Below, one piece after another: positions 8,070 through 15,392 of a DNA stretch of 64,000 nucleotides. This DNA comes from Paenibacillus marchantiophytorum (GTDB lineage: Bacteria > Bacillota > Bacilli > Paenibacillales > NBRC-103111). Below the pieces are notes generated by a model. That model was not told the DNA's origin. It made no database searches and saw only the letters and a list, made by a program, of their open reading frames with translations. How positions within the stretch are numbered: position 1 is the stretch's first letter; every line of letters starts with the position of its first letter. Location of the stretch: contig NZ_BMHE01000040.1 in the NCBI RefSeq assembly GCF_014640555.1, positions 1 to 64,000 of the forward strand. The letters are read 5' to 3'. A program made the position numbers and the translations under genes.

Positions 8070-9728
8070 TCACTTTTCGGACAGACTCTTTTTTGGAGTT
8101 TGACAAACAGCAGCTATCTGCTGCAAAAAACGCTCATGATTGAAAGCCGTATGCTCGTTCCAAGGTGATTCTAGACCCGTAAAGCCTGTAGTGAGATGCA
8201 CTTGATTATTCTTCACTGCTTGTAATCCGCTCCACGCTGGCAATTTGGAAATACGCTTCCAGGTGGACTGAGAGATAGCATCCCTTGACACATTCACAAT
8301 GAGGCGGTCTGCTTCGTAGTCTACCAATTCGCAAGCTTCAATGTCCTTGGTCCATTCTATCTGATCTAACTGATGCCCATAGGCAAGTTCGAGATCATCA
8401 TACAAGACAGTGCCAGCGCGGCGTCCCCAAATGATCAAGCGCTCATAGTAGACCACGACCAACAGTACCTTATCATCTTGGATAGTTAACTTCAGGGATT
8501 CCCTCAAGCTTGCCGCTTTTTCATCATATTGCTTCAGCCATTTGGCAGCATCCTTCGTTCTGTTCACCATTTCTGCGATATGCAGCAGATGCTCGCGCCA
8601 GGTTTGATCCCAGGATAAGAAAAGCACAGGCGTTATTTGCCCCAGTCTCTCCTGCTCATCCACTTTGATCCAATCATCAATTCCCAGAATGAGGTCAGGC
8701 TTTGACTGCTGCAGCGCTTCACGATTGAACTCGTAGTGATGACTTAACGGTACCGTGACGTCAAACGAATATTTATTTCGATAATAATCGGTCCAATAAT
8801 GATCCATCGGAGCCGCATAAGGTATAATTTGCAAAGCCAGCAGCTGACCGAAATTGACCCAACTGTAAGCAGCAATTCTCAATGTCCTGTTTTTCAAATA
8901 AACGGCTGGCGCGACGCCCATATGCTTCTTGAACAAATTACTAAAGTAAGTTTCATTCTTATATCCGATGCGATATGCAATTTCCCTGAGCGAAAGGTCC
9001 GGCTGATCTCTCATCAGTTGCTTCGCTTCATTCAGCCGCAGTTCAGTCACATATTCGATGACACCTTTACCGAATTTCTCTTTAAATAGACGCATGAAAT
9101 GAAAGCGGCTCAGCCCAGCGGTCGCCGTCAATTGTTCAATCGTGATCTCTTCTGCGAAGTCACGTTCCAGAACCCACTTGGCATATTCAAGCGCCATAGC
9201 TGTTTTGTGTTCCTCATTTTTCAGCACAAGTCCCATGAATTCATAGAACCCCGCTTCACTGCTAAATCGATCCGCCAAGCTGCCATTGTGCCAATTCATC
9301 CAAATCAATCGACACAAAGGGAGAACGACAGAAGCATTCAAAAGAATAGCTTCGCCCTCCCCCGGAAAAGGATTTATGTGCAGCAGTTTCGTTGACTGCT
9401 TGTGTGACGATTGCGCCATCTCAATGGCCCTAAACCGCATGATAATCAGCCCTTGCTCTTCGGCATGCAGCCCCGCTTCAATCAACTGACCCGGCCTGCC
9501 AATGAAGACAGCACCGGGACGCAGCGGGAAATAATGGCCATTGACCACGAGACGTCCTTCACTTGTTTCGGATACGATAAACATGAGGGAATCGGATTCG
9601 ATAAAATCCCGTTCCACAGGCCATTTCATTTGCTTGTCTGTCAAGCGATCAACGGAAATTAATTTGAACCATAGTTTGGAAAATTGATCCTCATAGTCTG
9701 TGTGGGCGATGGATTGTTCCTGTATCAT
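8070..9728 (-). CDS. AraC-family regulator fused to a siderophore-binding domain (Btr-like)
   Basis: 552 residues. An N-terminal cupin-like segment (1-165) precedes a two-helix-turn-helix AraC domain (about 170-285), seen in EEITIEQLTATAGLSRFHF and SLREIAYRIGYKNETYFSNL. Residues 290-545 resemble the periplasmic binding proteins for iron-siderophores (PBP_2, FeuA/FhuD class), with DLILGIDDW and a C-terminal VHLTTGF segment, but have no signal peptide, so this part binds its ligand in the cytoplasm. The same architecture is known in Bacillus subtilis Btr, which senses bacillibactin and activates feuABC. Here the gene starts 8 bp after an iron-binding lipoprotein gene and shares its Fur-box promoter. 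No strong ribosome site precedes the ATG, suggesting translational coupling. The ligand is inferred only. Confidence 0.88.
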   Translation of the reverse strand: MIQEQSIAHTDYEDQFSKLWFKLISVDRLTDKQMKWPVERDFIESDSLMFIVSETSEGRLVVNGHYFPLRPGAVFIGRPGQLIEAGLHAEEQGLIIMRFRAIEMAQSSHKQSTKLLHINPFPGEGEAILLNASVVLPLCRLIWMNWHNGSLADRFSSEAGFYEFMGLVLKNEEHKTAMALEYAKWVLERDFAEEITIEQLTATAGLSRFHFMRLFKEKFGKGVIEYVTELRLNEAKQLMRDQPDLSLREIAYRIGYKNETYFSNLFKKHMGVAPAVYLKNRTLRIAAYSWVNFGQLLALQIIPYAAPMDHYWTDYYRNKYSFDVTVPLSHHYEFNREALQQSKPDLILGIDDWIKVDEQERLGQITPVLFLSWDQTWREHLLHIAEMVNRTKDAAKWLKQYDEKAASLRESLKLTIQDDKVLLVVVYYERLIIWGRRAGTVLYDDLELAYGHQLDQIEWTKDIEACELVDYEADRLIVNVSRDAISQSTWKRISKLPAWSGLQAVKNNQVHLTTGFTGLESPWNEHTAFNHERFLQQIAAVCQTPKKSLSEK

Positions 9729-9736
9729 AGTCCGAA

Positions 9737-10711
9737 TTACTTCACCAGCGCCTTGAGAACATCATCGATAACCAATTTGTTCGCAATCGCGTTTTGATTG
9801 AACCAGTGACCGGAATCCACCTCATACGCATGCCCTTGTTTTACCGCAGGCAGTTGCTGCCATAGCGGGTTGTCCACAGGTGGCTTCGCTCGTCCTTTAC
9901 CGGACAGCACGAAGATATAGTCCACATCGTCCAGTTGAGCCAACGCTTCCAAGGAATACGTCTCATAATCCCCTTTGAGCAATTTCGGCTGCTTGAAGCC
10001 AATACCTTGATACAGCAATTTGCCGCTGTAGAAATTAGCCCCGAACAACTTGAAGCCTTTTTCATTGGCTGATTGGAAGAGTACGGCTGATTTATCACCT
10101 ACAACTGCACGGATTTTATCCTTCGATTCACTTAATTGTTGATCGTATTTCTTAAGCGCTTGTTCCGCTTCGCTCGTTTTGCCAAGCACTTCACCAAGCT
10201 TCGTCAAACTACCGCGCCAATCATTCTCATCATTGGATAACACATAAGTAGGAGCCACTTTGGAAAACTCCTCGTAGGTACCATTTTTCATATAGTTGGG
10301 AGAAACTAGTATAATTAAATCGGGATTATGGCTCAAAGCTTGCTCCGGTTTCAATCCACCTGTCATGTCCAGAATGGGTACACCTTTCAAAACATTTTGC
10401 AAATATTGCTGCGGTTCACCCGCTGCCGACCATTGCGCTGCTGGTTTCACGCCAATCGCTGTTAATGAATCTTCCAAGAATGGTGCAATAACATTTTTCG
10501 GCTGCGCTGGAATTTTCACTTCATGCCCCATTGCATCCTTCAGTGTACGTTCTTTCGGTGTAACAGCCGCAGTCGCTTGCGCAGTTGGCTGCGCGGAAGC
10601 AGTAGCTGTTCCCCCTTGTTTGGTATCGTTTCCGGCTCCACAGCCAGCAAGAATGACCGTTGTTAACATACACACGGTGGTTAGACCTACCCATTTGCTT
10701 GATCGTTTCAT
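9737..10711 (-). CDS. Iron-siderophore ABC transporter substrate-binding lipoprotein
   Basis: 324 residues. A lipoprotein signal (basic MKRSSK, hydrophobic stretch, lipobox LAGC) puts the mature protein on the outer face of the cytoplasmic membrane. After a Thr/Ala/Gln linker, the body carries features of the PBP_2 siderophore-binding class: KEITLKDAMG-like entry (ERTLKDAMGHEVKIPAQP), PDLIILVSP and DDVDYIFVLSGKG. AAGGGG lies 8-9 nt before the ATG. A near-consensus Fur box and a promoter lie directly upstream, so iron repression is well supported. The companion permease and ATPase genes are not in the window; the next gene is a Btr-like regulator with the same fold, suggesting that both bind the same siderophore. 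Confidence 0.9.
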   Translation of the reverse strand: MKRSSKWVGLTTVCMLTTVILAGCGAGNDTKQGGTATASAQPTAQATAAVTPKERTLKDAMGHEVKIPAQPKNVIAPFLEDSLTAIGVKPAAQWSAAGEPQQYLQNVLKGVPILDMTGGLKPEQALSHNPDLIILVSPNYMKNGTYEEFSKVAPTYVLSNDENDWRGSLTKLGEVLGKTSEAEQALKKYDQQLSESKDKIRAVVGDKSAVLFQSANEKGFKLFGANFYSGKLLYQGIGFKQPKLLKGDYETYSLEALAQLDDVDYIFVLSGKGRAKPPVDNPLWQQLPAVKQGHAYEVDSGHWFNQNAIANKLVIDDVLKALVK

Positions 10712-10729
10712 TTCTATTTCCCCTTAGAT

Positions 10730-10748
10730 GATACTGATAATCATTATC
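10730..10748. promoter_or_regulatory. Fur box
   Basis: GATACTGATAATCATTATC matches the classical 19-bp Fur consensus GATAATGATAATCATTATC at 18 positions. It covers the expected transcription start of the lipoprotein-regulator operon, so iron-loaded Fur should shut that operon off. Confidence 0.9.
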
Positions 10749-10757
10749 GATATTAGG

Positions 10758-10786
10758 AGTATATAGGAAACAACTCTTTTTGTGAA
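10758..10786 (-). promoter_or_regulatory. Promoter of the siderophore lipoprotein operon
   Basis: Minus strand: TTCACA (10786-10781), 17-nt spacer, TATACT (10763-10758). The Fur box begins 10 nt downstream of the -10 element. Confidence 0.65.
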
Positions 10787-10941
10787 TACTTAATAATGCT
10801 GACTTTTCTTGCAATCACAGCACAATCGTGCAAGAATCCTGCTTTCGTCCCTCAAAACTGGATACAAATATTCCTGAAAAAAGAACCTTTATCCAAGTAA
10901 TGCAAAGCTTCTAGCGCTTCATCGAAATCGCTCCTTCTCTG

Positions 10942-11273
10942 GAGGGTATAGACATACATTCCGATATCTCGCTATCGATTTGCGGATACAGCAAAGTGCT
11001 TGAGATCATCTCGAATAAATGGACGGCCTTAGTCATCTATGCGATGGAAGATGGCCCCATCCGTTATGGTGATATGAATAGACGAATTGATAGAATTTCC
11101 ATGAAAATGCTAACACAGACGCTCCGCCGATTGTTGATTACTGCCTAACACCATTAGGCGAATCGTTGCTTCAGCCTTTGAGACAGTTGAAGGAATGGAC
11201 AACGATGCATTATTCCCAAGTTGAAGCAGCGAGATCGACTTACGATCAGAATGTTCACAATGAAAATGAATAA
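10942..11273 (+). pseudogene. Broken HxlR-family regulator gene
   Basis: One frame gives CGYSKVLEIISNKWTALVIY then MEDGPIRYGDMNRRIDRIS and MKMLTQTLRRL, the HxlR winged-helix core with its N-terminal Cys, and then hits a stop near 11148. A second frame resumes with LTPLGESLLQPLRQLKEW and runs to the TAA at 11271-11273, matching the HxlR C-terminus. The wing region expected in between (ERDGLV...Y..VPP..VEY) is missing, about 20 codons, with a frame change. No start codon with a good ribosome site is left. HxlR proteins usually control oxidoreductase genes next to them, and a broken quinone-oxidoreductase remnant lies 1.4 kb downstream. The 5' limit is approximate. Confidence 0.8.
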
Positions 11274-11281
11274 ACAAGAAG

Positions 11282-11613
11282 AACCTAGCTGCGTCTAGGT
11301 CACGAAGTCAATCCACCTTGAGGCAAACCCCAAGCCCTCCTTATGAACTCAATAGCCTTTATTCGGCCAAAATCGCTCATTCTGAAAATCTAACGAATTC
11401 CAGATGTGCTATTTCTAGCAAACGACCACCTTTTCCCCCTAAAATCTGCTCAGTAGCGCCAACTCAGTTCATTAAATCTCCTAAGTAGCCATTTTCTCGT
11501 CTATAAGCATCGTACAGTTCATTAGATGCCCTTTGAGACCGAAACCGCGTAGCAAAGGAGGCTGCGAGGGACGCCAAAAAGGGGCAAGCTTCGCTCACCC
11601 CAAACCCAAAAAC
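11282..11613. repeat. Dispersed repeat A, copy 1
   Basis: Begins with a CCTAGC...CTAGG hairpin, then a non-coding body with TTCGGCCAAAATCGCTCATT, TCTGAAAATCTAACGAATTC, GTAGCGCCAACTC, GTTCATTAAATCTCC and CAGTTCATTAGATGCCC, ending in an AGCTTCGCTCACCCC tail. Two more copies lie at 53609-53906 and 53911-54250 in the same orientation; this one is the most diverged. Short CTAAYGAAYTC-type motifs occur first in one orientation and then in the other, so the element can fold into long stems. No open frame is conserved between copies. Confidence 0.75.
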
Positions 11614-11649
11614 ATATGCTTAAGAAAAACGGTTTTGCCGCCCCTTTAA

Positions 11650-11860
11650 TTAGTGGCAAAACCTATTGAGGGAACTGTGGGACGCTATTTCGGCAAATAG
11701 CAGGGATGCGAGGGTCATAGCGGAACTACAGGGTCTTATTTCCACGAAAAGCGCTGAATTTCCCTTGAAAAAGCAAAATAGTGTACTCTAGTTCCCTCAC
11801 CCTAACAATAATGCCACTTTTTGCTAAAATAGCGTACTGTAGTTCCCTCCCTCTCCGCGC
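11650..11860. repeat. Dispersed repeat B, diverged copy
   Basis: Contains GAGGGAACTGTGGGACGCTA, then ATAGTGTACTCTAGTTCCCTC and AATAGCGTACTGTAGTTCCC, alternating AGGGAACT and AGTTCCCT as in the two better copies at 32490 and 53286. It directly follows repeat A copy 1. The match to the other B copies is limited to these motifs and their spacing, so membership is likely but not certain. Confidence 0.55.
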
Positions 11861-11910
11861 GAGGCAGCTGGAGCAACTCTGCGTTCACTTAAAAACATAT
11901 AAATTCTATG

Positions 11911-11966
11911 TTAAAAAAAGCACAACACGACCTTTACCTTAAAGGTGCGATGTTATGCTTTTTTTT
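11911..11966 (-). terminator. Rho-independent terminator of the DUF7002-like gene
   Basis: A long imperfect stem (AAAAGCA-AACA-ACCTTTA against TAAAGGT-TGTT-TGCTTTT) has T tracts on both strands. It abuts the stop codon of the minus-strand gene ending at 11965, and may also stop transcripts entering from the left. Confidence 0.75.
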
Positions 11967-12642
11967 ACAAACTTGCCAAGGGCATTGTCTGAGCGACCCA
12001 ATGTGAGGGTACATCCCTCGTATCATCCAAATAAAGGGTACGCATATAGTGGGACACGTCGTTGACATGATCTTTAATTAATACTTCTTTGATATCAGAA
12101 GGCTTGGTTGGAACTAAGTTATTGTCTATCGTTTGGAATTGGCCAAGCGGCAGAAACATCGCTGGACTTTTCCTATATGTGCAGCTTTTTGGAAATCGCG
12201 GCGAGCTTCCGGAATCATACTTGGACAGCATAACTCTTGCGAAGTATGCGGTTAACAACGAAGAAGCATCAAATTCGAGGACCGCAAAGCCTTGCTCAGG
12301 TTCTCTTCTGGCATACGTCTCCACCATTTTCCGGCAATCCTTAGCCGTAGGCCAGAAGAAGACATGTTGATCTAAACATGCACGGAATTGTTCCAATGTG
12401 CTGGCAGGATCTATCATCGCTTCGGAAATCCTTAAATGGGCATTGACTGTCACTTGATAATTTTGATAGCGGACTTGCTTTGCCGTTGTTCTCCGTTCCC
12501 CTGCAAACTCAGGATATAAAGCATAACTGGACAATAACTTATCCAAATGAGCAATAGCTGGCAAATTGGTCGTTCTCGTGAAGTGAAATAGCGATTTCCT
12601 GCTGTTAGCTTTCGTAATTGCCGATATGATCGTGCTTGACAC
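11965..12642 (-). CDS. DUF7002-like protein, possible ADP-ribosyltransferase fold
   Basis: 225 residues, soluble. Start GTG 12642 is chosen for AGGAG 7-8 nt upstream. The N-terminus reads LFHFTRTTNLPAIAHLDKLL-SSYAL, the HxT..nLp.I...LLS pattern shared by DUF7002 proteins and by ADP-ribosyltransferase-like families such as DarT and KptA. The middle carries HLRISEAMIDP and a conserved-looking FWPTAKDCRKMVETYARREP. I assign it to the DUF7002 group from this pattern alone; catalytic activity and target are unknown. The gene stands alone between non-coding repeats and a pseudogene, with its own terminator, in a segment where neighbouring genes have decayed, so its intactness suggests selection or recent arrival. 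Confidence 0.6.
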   Translation of the reverse strand: MSSTIISAITKANSRKSLFHFTRTTNLPAIAHLDKLLSSYALYPEFAGERRTTAKQVRYQNYQVTVNAHLRISEAMIDPASTLEQFRACLDQHVFFWPTAKDCRKMVETYARREPEQGFAVLEFDASSLLTAYFARVMLSKYDSGSSPRFPKSCTYRKSPAMFLPLGQFQTIDNNLVPTKPSDIKEVLIKDHVNDVSHYMRTLYLDDTRDVPSHWVAQTMPLASL

Positions 12643-12671
12643 GGTTTCACTCCTACTAGTCTTTTTCGTTG

Positions 12672-13196
12672 TTATTCTTCGATATGAAGGACGATTCTTC
12701 CTCTTCCATGTCCCGTTTCACTGCGTTCATGGGCTTGACGCACTTCGCGCAGCGTAAATGCTGGCCCTATCGTTGTCTGTACAACCCCCTCGTCAATCAA
12801 ACCGTGTCCAAAACGAGATTCATCTCATCTGCCTTTTCTTCAAATCGTGCCGTACTATAATCGAATACTTCATCAGCGCCCTAAGATCGTACAAATTCAA
12901 TATTGCCTGATCGGGCTGTTCCTATTACATAGGTACCACGCCATTTGGCGATTTGGATCGCTAACTGCCCTACGCCTCCTGCGTCGCTATGAATGAGCAC
13001 ACGCTCTCCTTGCCTGTACATTTCCATCCTCAAAGATTGCTCGCCAAGCTGCAGTGGCTCCTCCAGATATAGCGGCTGCTTCGAACGCGGTCGCTTCGGG
13101 ATCAAAGTGGTCGCCATGATGATGAGTAATGAGGACTGCATCCACAGGGCCAAACTCGTATGCTTCAATAATTGGATTTAGAACTATAAAATGTTA
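12672..13196 (-). pseudogene. Broken quinone-oxidoreductase remnant joined to a metallo-hydrolase fragment
   Basis: Reading the minus strand from about 13196: first VLNPIIEAYEFGP then VDAVLITHHHGDHFD, a metallo-beta-lactamase-fold metal motif (HxHxDH). In the same frame follows AFEAAAISGGATAAWRAIFE, typical of zinc-type/quinone oxidoreductases. A one-base insertion near 13020 shifts the frame to GERVLIHSDAGGVGQLAIQI (the NADPH-binding GGVG). A TAG at 12883-12881 interrupts, then GADEVFDYSTARFEEKADEM runs to LVLDTV. A deletion removes the middle of the C-terminal domain, and the last part IDEGVVQTTIGPAFTLREV ends with GRGRIVLHIEE and a TAA at 12674. So the gene has at least a frameshift, a nonsense codon and a deletion. 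The MBL fragment fused in frame suggests an earlier deletion joining two genes. Confidence 0.78.
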
Positions 13197-13200
13197 CAAT
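13172..13200 (+). promoter_or_regulatory. Promoter of the VOC-family gene
   Basis: TTGGAT (13172-13177), a 17-nt spacer and TACAAT (13195-13200) lie 45 bp before the start of the VOC gene. The promoter overlaps the 5' end of the minus-strand pseudogene. Confidence 0.6.
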
Positions 13201-13244
13201 TTATAAGGTAAAACGACTACCCAACAAGCGGAGGAGTGAATTGA

Positions 13245-13670
13245 ATGTCTTTAGATGCCTATTTAAATTTTAACGGAAATTGTCGTGAAGTTGTTGAGTT
13301 TTATGCAGAGGTGTTCGGTTTAGAAAAACCCCACATTATCTCCTTTGGGGACGGGCCGCAGAATCCTGATTACCCGATACCCGAGGAAGCCAAAAATTTG
13401 GTCATGCATGCGCGACTTTCGATCAGCGGCAGCACACTGATGTTTTCGGATACATTCCCAGGCATGCCTTATATTGTTGGCAACAATATCAGTCTTTCGC
13501 TCGTAAGCCCAAATTTAGTTGAAGTCCAATCTGCCTTTCACAAGCTGAAAGAAGGCGGCAACATACGTATGGAGTTGCAAGAAACCTCTTGGAGCAAGTG
13601 CTACGGAAACCTGGAAGATAAATTCGGCATCCAATGGCAATTCAACCTCGATAGCGGCGAAACTTACTAA
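13245..13670 (+). CDS. VOC-family (PhnB-like glyoxalase/bleomycin-resistance fold) protein
   Basis: 141 residues, a single VOC module pair of beta-alpha-beta-beta-beta units. The start MSLDAYLNFNGNCREVVEFY with AEVFG and the block LVMHARLSISGSTLMFSD are typical of the PhnB-like group; the end GIQWQFNLD is the usual last strand with metal-site position. GGAGG lies about 9 nt before the ATG. Members act on varied small molecules, and many have no known substrate, so no reaction is assigned. The gene is monocistronic: its own promoter lies upstream and a strong terminator follows at 13684. Confidence 0.88.
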   Translation: MSLDAYLNFNGNCREVVEFYAEVFGLEKPHIISFGDGPQNPDYPIPEEAKNLVMHARLSISGSTLMFSDTFPGMPYIVGNNISLSLVSPNLVEVQSAFHKLKEGGNIRMELQETSWSKCYGNLEDKFGIQWQFNLDSGETY

Positions 13671-13683
13671 GCATGCTTAAATT

Positions 13684-13723
13684 AAAACGAGCCCTAGAAG
13701 CGATTCTAGAGGCTCGTTTTTTT
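13684..13723. terminator. Bidirectional rho-independent terminator
   Basis: AAAACGAGCC and GGCTCGTTTTT pair with an inner CTAGAA/TTCTAG stem; T7 follows on the plus strand and T4 on the minus. It separates the VOC gene from the convergent cls gene. Confidence 0.9.
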
Positions 13724-13774
13724 AATCACAGTCGCAAACTTGGGGAAGCGCGTCACTCCCCAACATCCCTCACG

Positions 13775-15229
13775 CTACAAAATAGGCGATATCAATTTCG
13801 AAACAGATTCCAGAAAACGTATACGCAGAGAACGCTTGTCATATTCCTCAAGCGTCAACTCCATGCATCCCTCCATGTCCTTCCAGAACGTGTTCTCCAG
13901 CTTTTTGGCTGTCTCTGCATGATACATCAGAGCATTCGTTTCGAAGTTCAGCCTCAGACTGCGAATATCAAAATTAGCTGTCCCAACCGAAGCTACTTTG
14001 CCATCAACAATAATCGTTTTGGCATGCAAAAAACCTTGATCGTATAGATAGCATTTCACTCCTGCACGGAGCAGCTCACCTACGTAATATAACGAAGCCC
14101 AATGCACAAACAGATGGTCGGCCTTTTCTGGAATCATAATTCGCACATCGATGCCAGACAGTGCGGCGATCCTAAGCGCATTGAGCATACTCTCTTCCGG
14201 TATGAAATAAGGCGTTTGGAGAAGAATTCGGCTCTTCGCCATATGAATCATTTTCAGAAACGTATAAACAAAATGAGGCCAAGCTTCGTTCGGCCCGCTC
14301 GCGACGATTTGCATGGGAACATTGGACGTCTCTTCGGAAATTTTGGGTTCAGGGAAATAATGAGATTCCACTTCAATCATGGTCGAAGAAGCCAAATTCC
14401 AATCCAGGATAAATCTAGACTGCAAGGCTCGCACCACACTGCCCGTTAGACGCAGATGCGTATCTCTCCAATAGCCAAATTTCGGATCCAGCCCCAGATA
14501 TTCATTCCCGATATTAAAACCGCCCATATATCCGATCTGACCGTCAATAATGACAAGTTTTCGATGATTCCGATAATTCACTCGGTAGTTCAAATAAGGA
14601 ATACGTGATGGGAAAAAAGCAGCCTTCTGCCCGCCAGCTTTCAAGAAATCACGAAAAAAGGCATCTTTTAGCGATCTCGAACCAATATCATCGTACAGAA
14701 ATTTGACCGAGACGCCCTGCTCCGCTTTCTTGGTCAGCGCCTGCATAATCTTTTGACCCAACGAATCATTCTTAACGATGTAATATTGCATGTGAATATG
14801 GGATTCAGCAGCCTCAATTTTCATAAGCAAATCACTGAATTTAGCTACACCATCCGTGAAAATATGCACGCCGTTATCTTGCGTCAAGAAGGCATCATTC
14901 GTGGCTACATTCAAATAAATCAAATCTCGATATTCGCTTACCATGGGGTCAATATACGGCAGAGTCCCATCCATCAGCTGTTCTCGCTGCTCCGAGATGA
15001 CGGTCTGCACTCTTTCCAACATGAGGCGGTTCCACTTATACAGCTTTCTACGGCTTAAGTTTTGTCCAAAAACCACATAGAGAATGAATCCGAGAATCGG
15101 AATGAACAGCAGCACCATTAACCATGACCATGTTGCAGCTACATTGCGGCGTTCCAGGAAAACGACGGTTACGGCCAAAATAATATTAATAACGAATAAG
15201 AAAGTAAGTGCGTGTGATATCCAGTCCAT
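13775..15229 (-). CDS. cls: Cardiolipin synthase
   Basis: 484 residues, the usual length for Firmicute cardiolipin synthases. Two N-terminal membrane helices (about 5-25 and 33-55) with the conserved ERRN..ATWSWLMVLLFIP block are followed by two phospholipase D domains with HKD motifs at His222 (HRKLVIIDG) and His402 (HAKTIIVDG). The enzyme condenses two phosphatidylglycerol molecules into cardiolipin and glycerol at the cytoplasmic membrane. ATG 15229 has GGAG 8 nt upstream. The gene is monocistronic: the terminator of the glycogen operon lies just upstream and the terminator at 13684 downstream. The C-terminal GTANFDIRSLRLNFETNALM block is intact, so the enzyme should be active. Confidence 0.95.
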   Translation of the reverse strand: MDWISHALTFLFVINIILAVTVVFLERRNVAATWSWLMVLLFIPILGFILYVVFGQNLSRRKLYKWNRLMLERVQTVISEQREQLMDGTLPYIDPMVSEYRDLIYLNVATNDAFLTQDNGVHIFTDGVAKFSDLLMKIEAAESHIHMQYYIVKNDSLGQKIMQALTKKAEQGVSVKFLYDDIGSRSLKDAFFRDFLKAGGQKAAFFPSRIPYLNYRVNYRNHRKLVIIDGQIGYMGGFNIGNEYLGLDPKFGYWRDTHLRLTGSVVRALQSRFILDWNLASSTMIEVESHYFPEPKISEETSNVPMQIVASGPNEAWPHFVYTFLKMIHMAKSRILLQTPYFIPEESMLNALRIAALSGIDVRIMIPEKADHLFVHWASLYYVGELLRAGVKCYLYDQGFLHAKTIIVDGKVASVGTANFDIRSLRLNFETNALMYHAETAKKLENTFWKDMEGCMELTLEEYDKRSLRIRFLESVSKLISPIL

Positions 15230-15291
15230 AACTCAACTCCACATCTAGATTGTCCGAATACGACCATTATACCTCAAATAGGACAAATACG

Positions 15292-15330
15292 AAAAACCCC
15301 TTACACACAGGAAGGTGAATAAGGGGTTTC
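15292..15330 (-). terminator. Terminator of the glycogen operon
   Basis: Minus strand: AAACCCCTTA and TAAGGGGTTTTT enclose an 18-nt loop, directly downstream of glgA. A smaller AGCA/TGCT hairpin with a T7 run on the plus strand follows at about 15331-15352. Confidence 0.8.
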
Positions 15331-15392
15331 AGCAGCTTTATGCTATTTTTTTAATCAGGCACAGTTTCCTTAAATAGAAGACTCCGCCCACT

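Noticed and set aside
11282..11860. Insertion sequence
   Set aside because: No transposase frame and no terminal inverted repeats with flanking target duplication; described as non-coding repeats instead.
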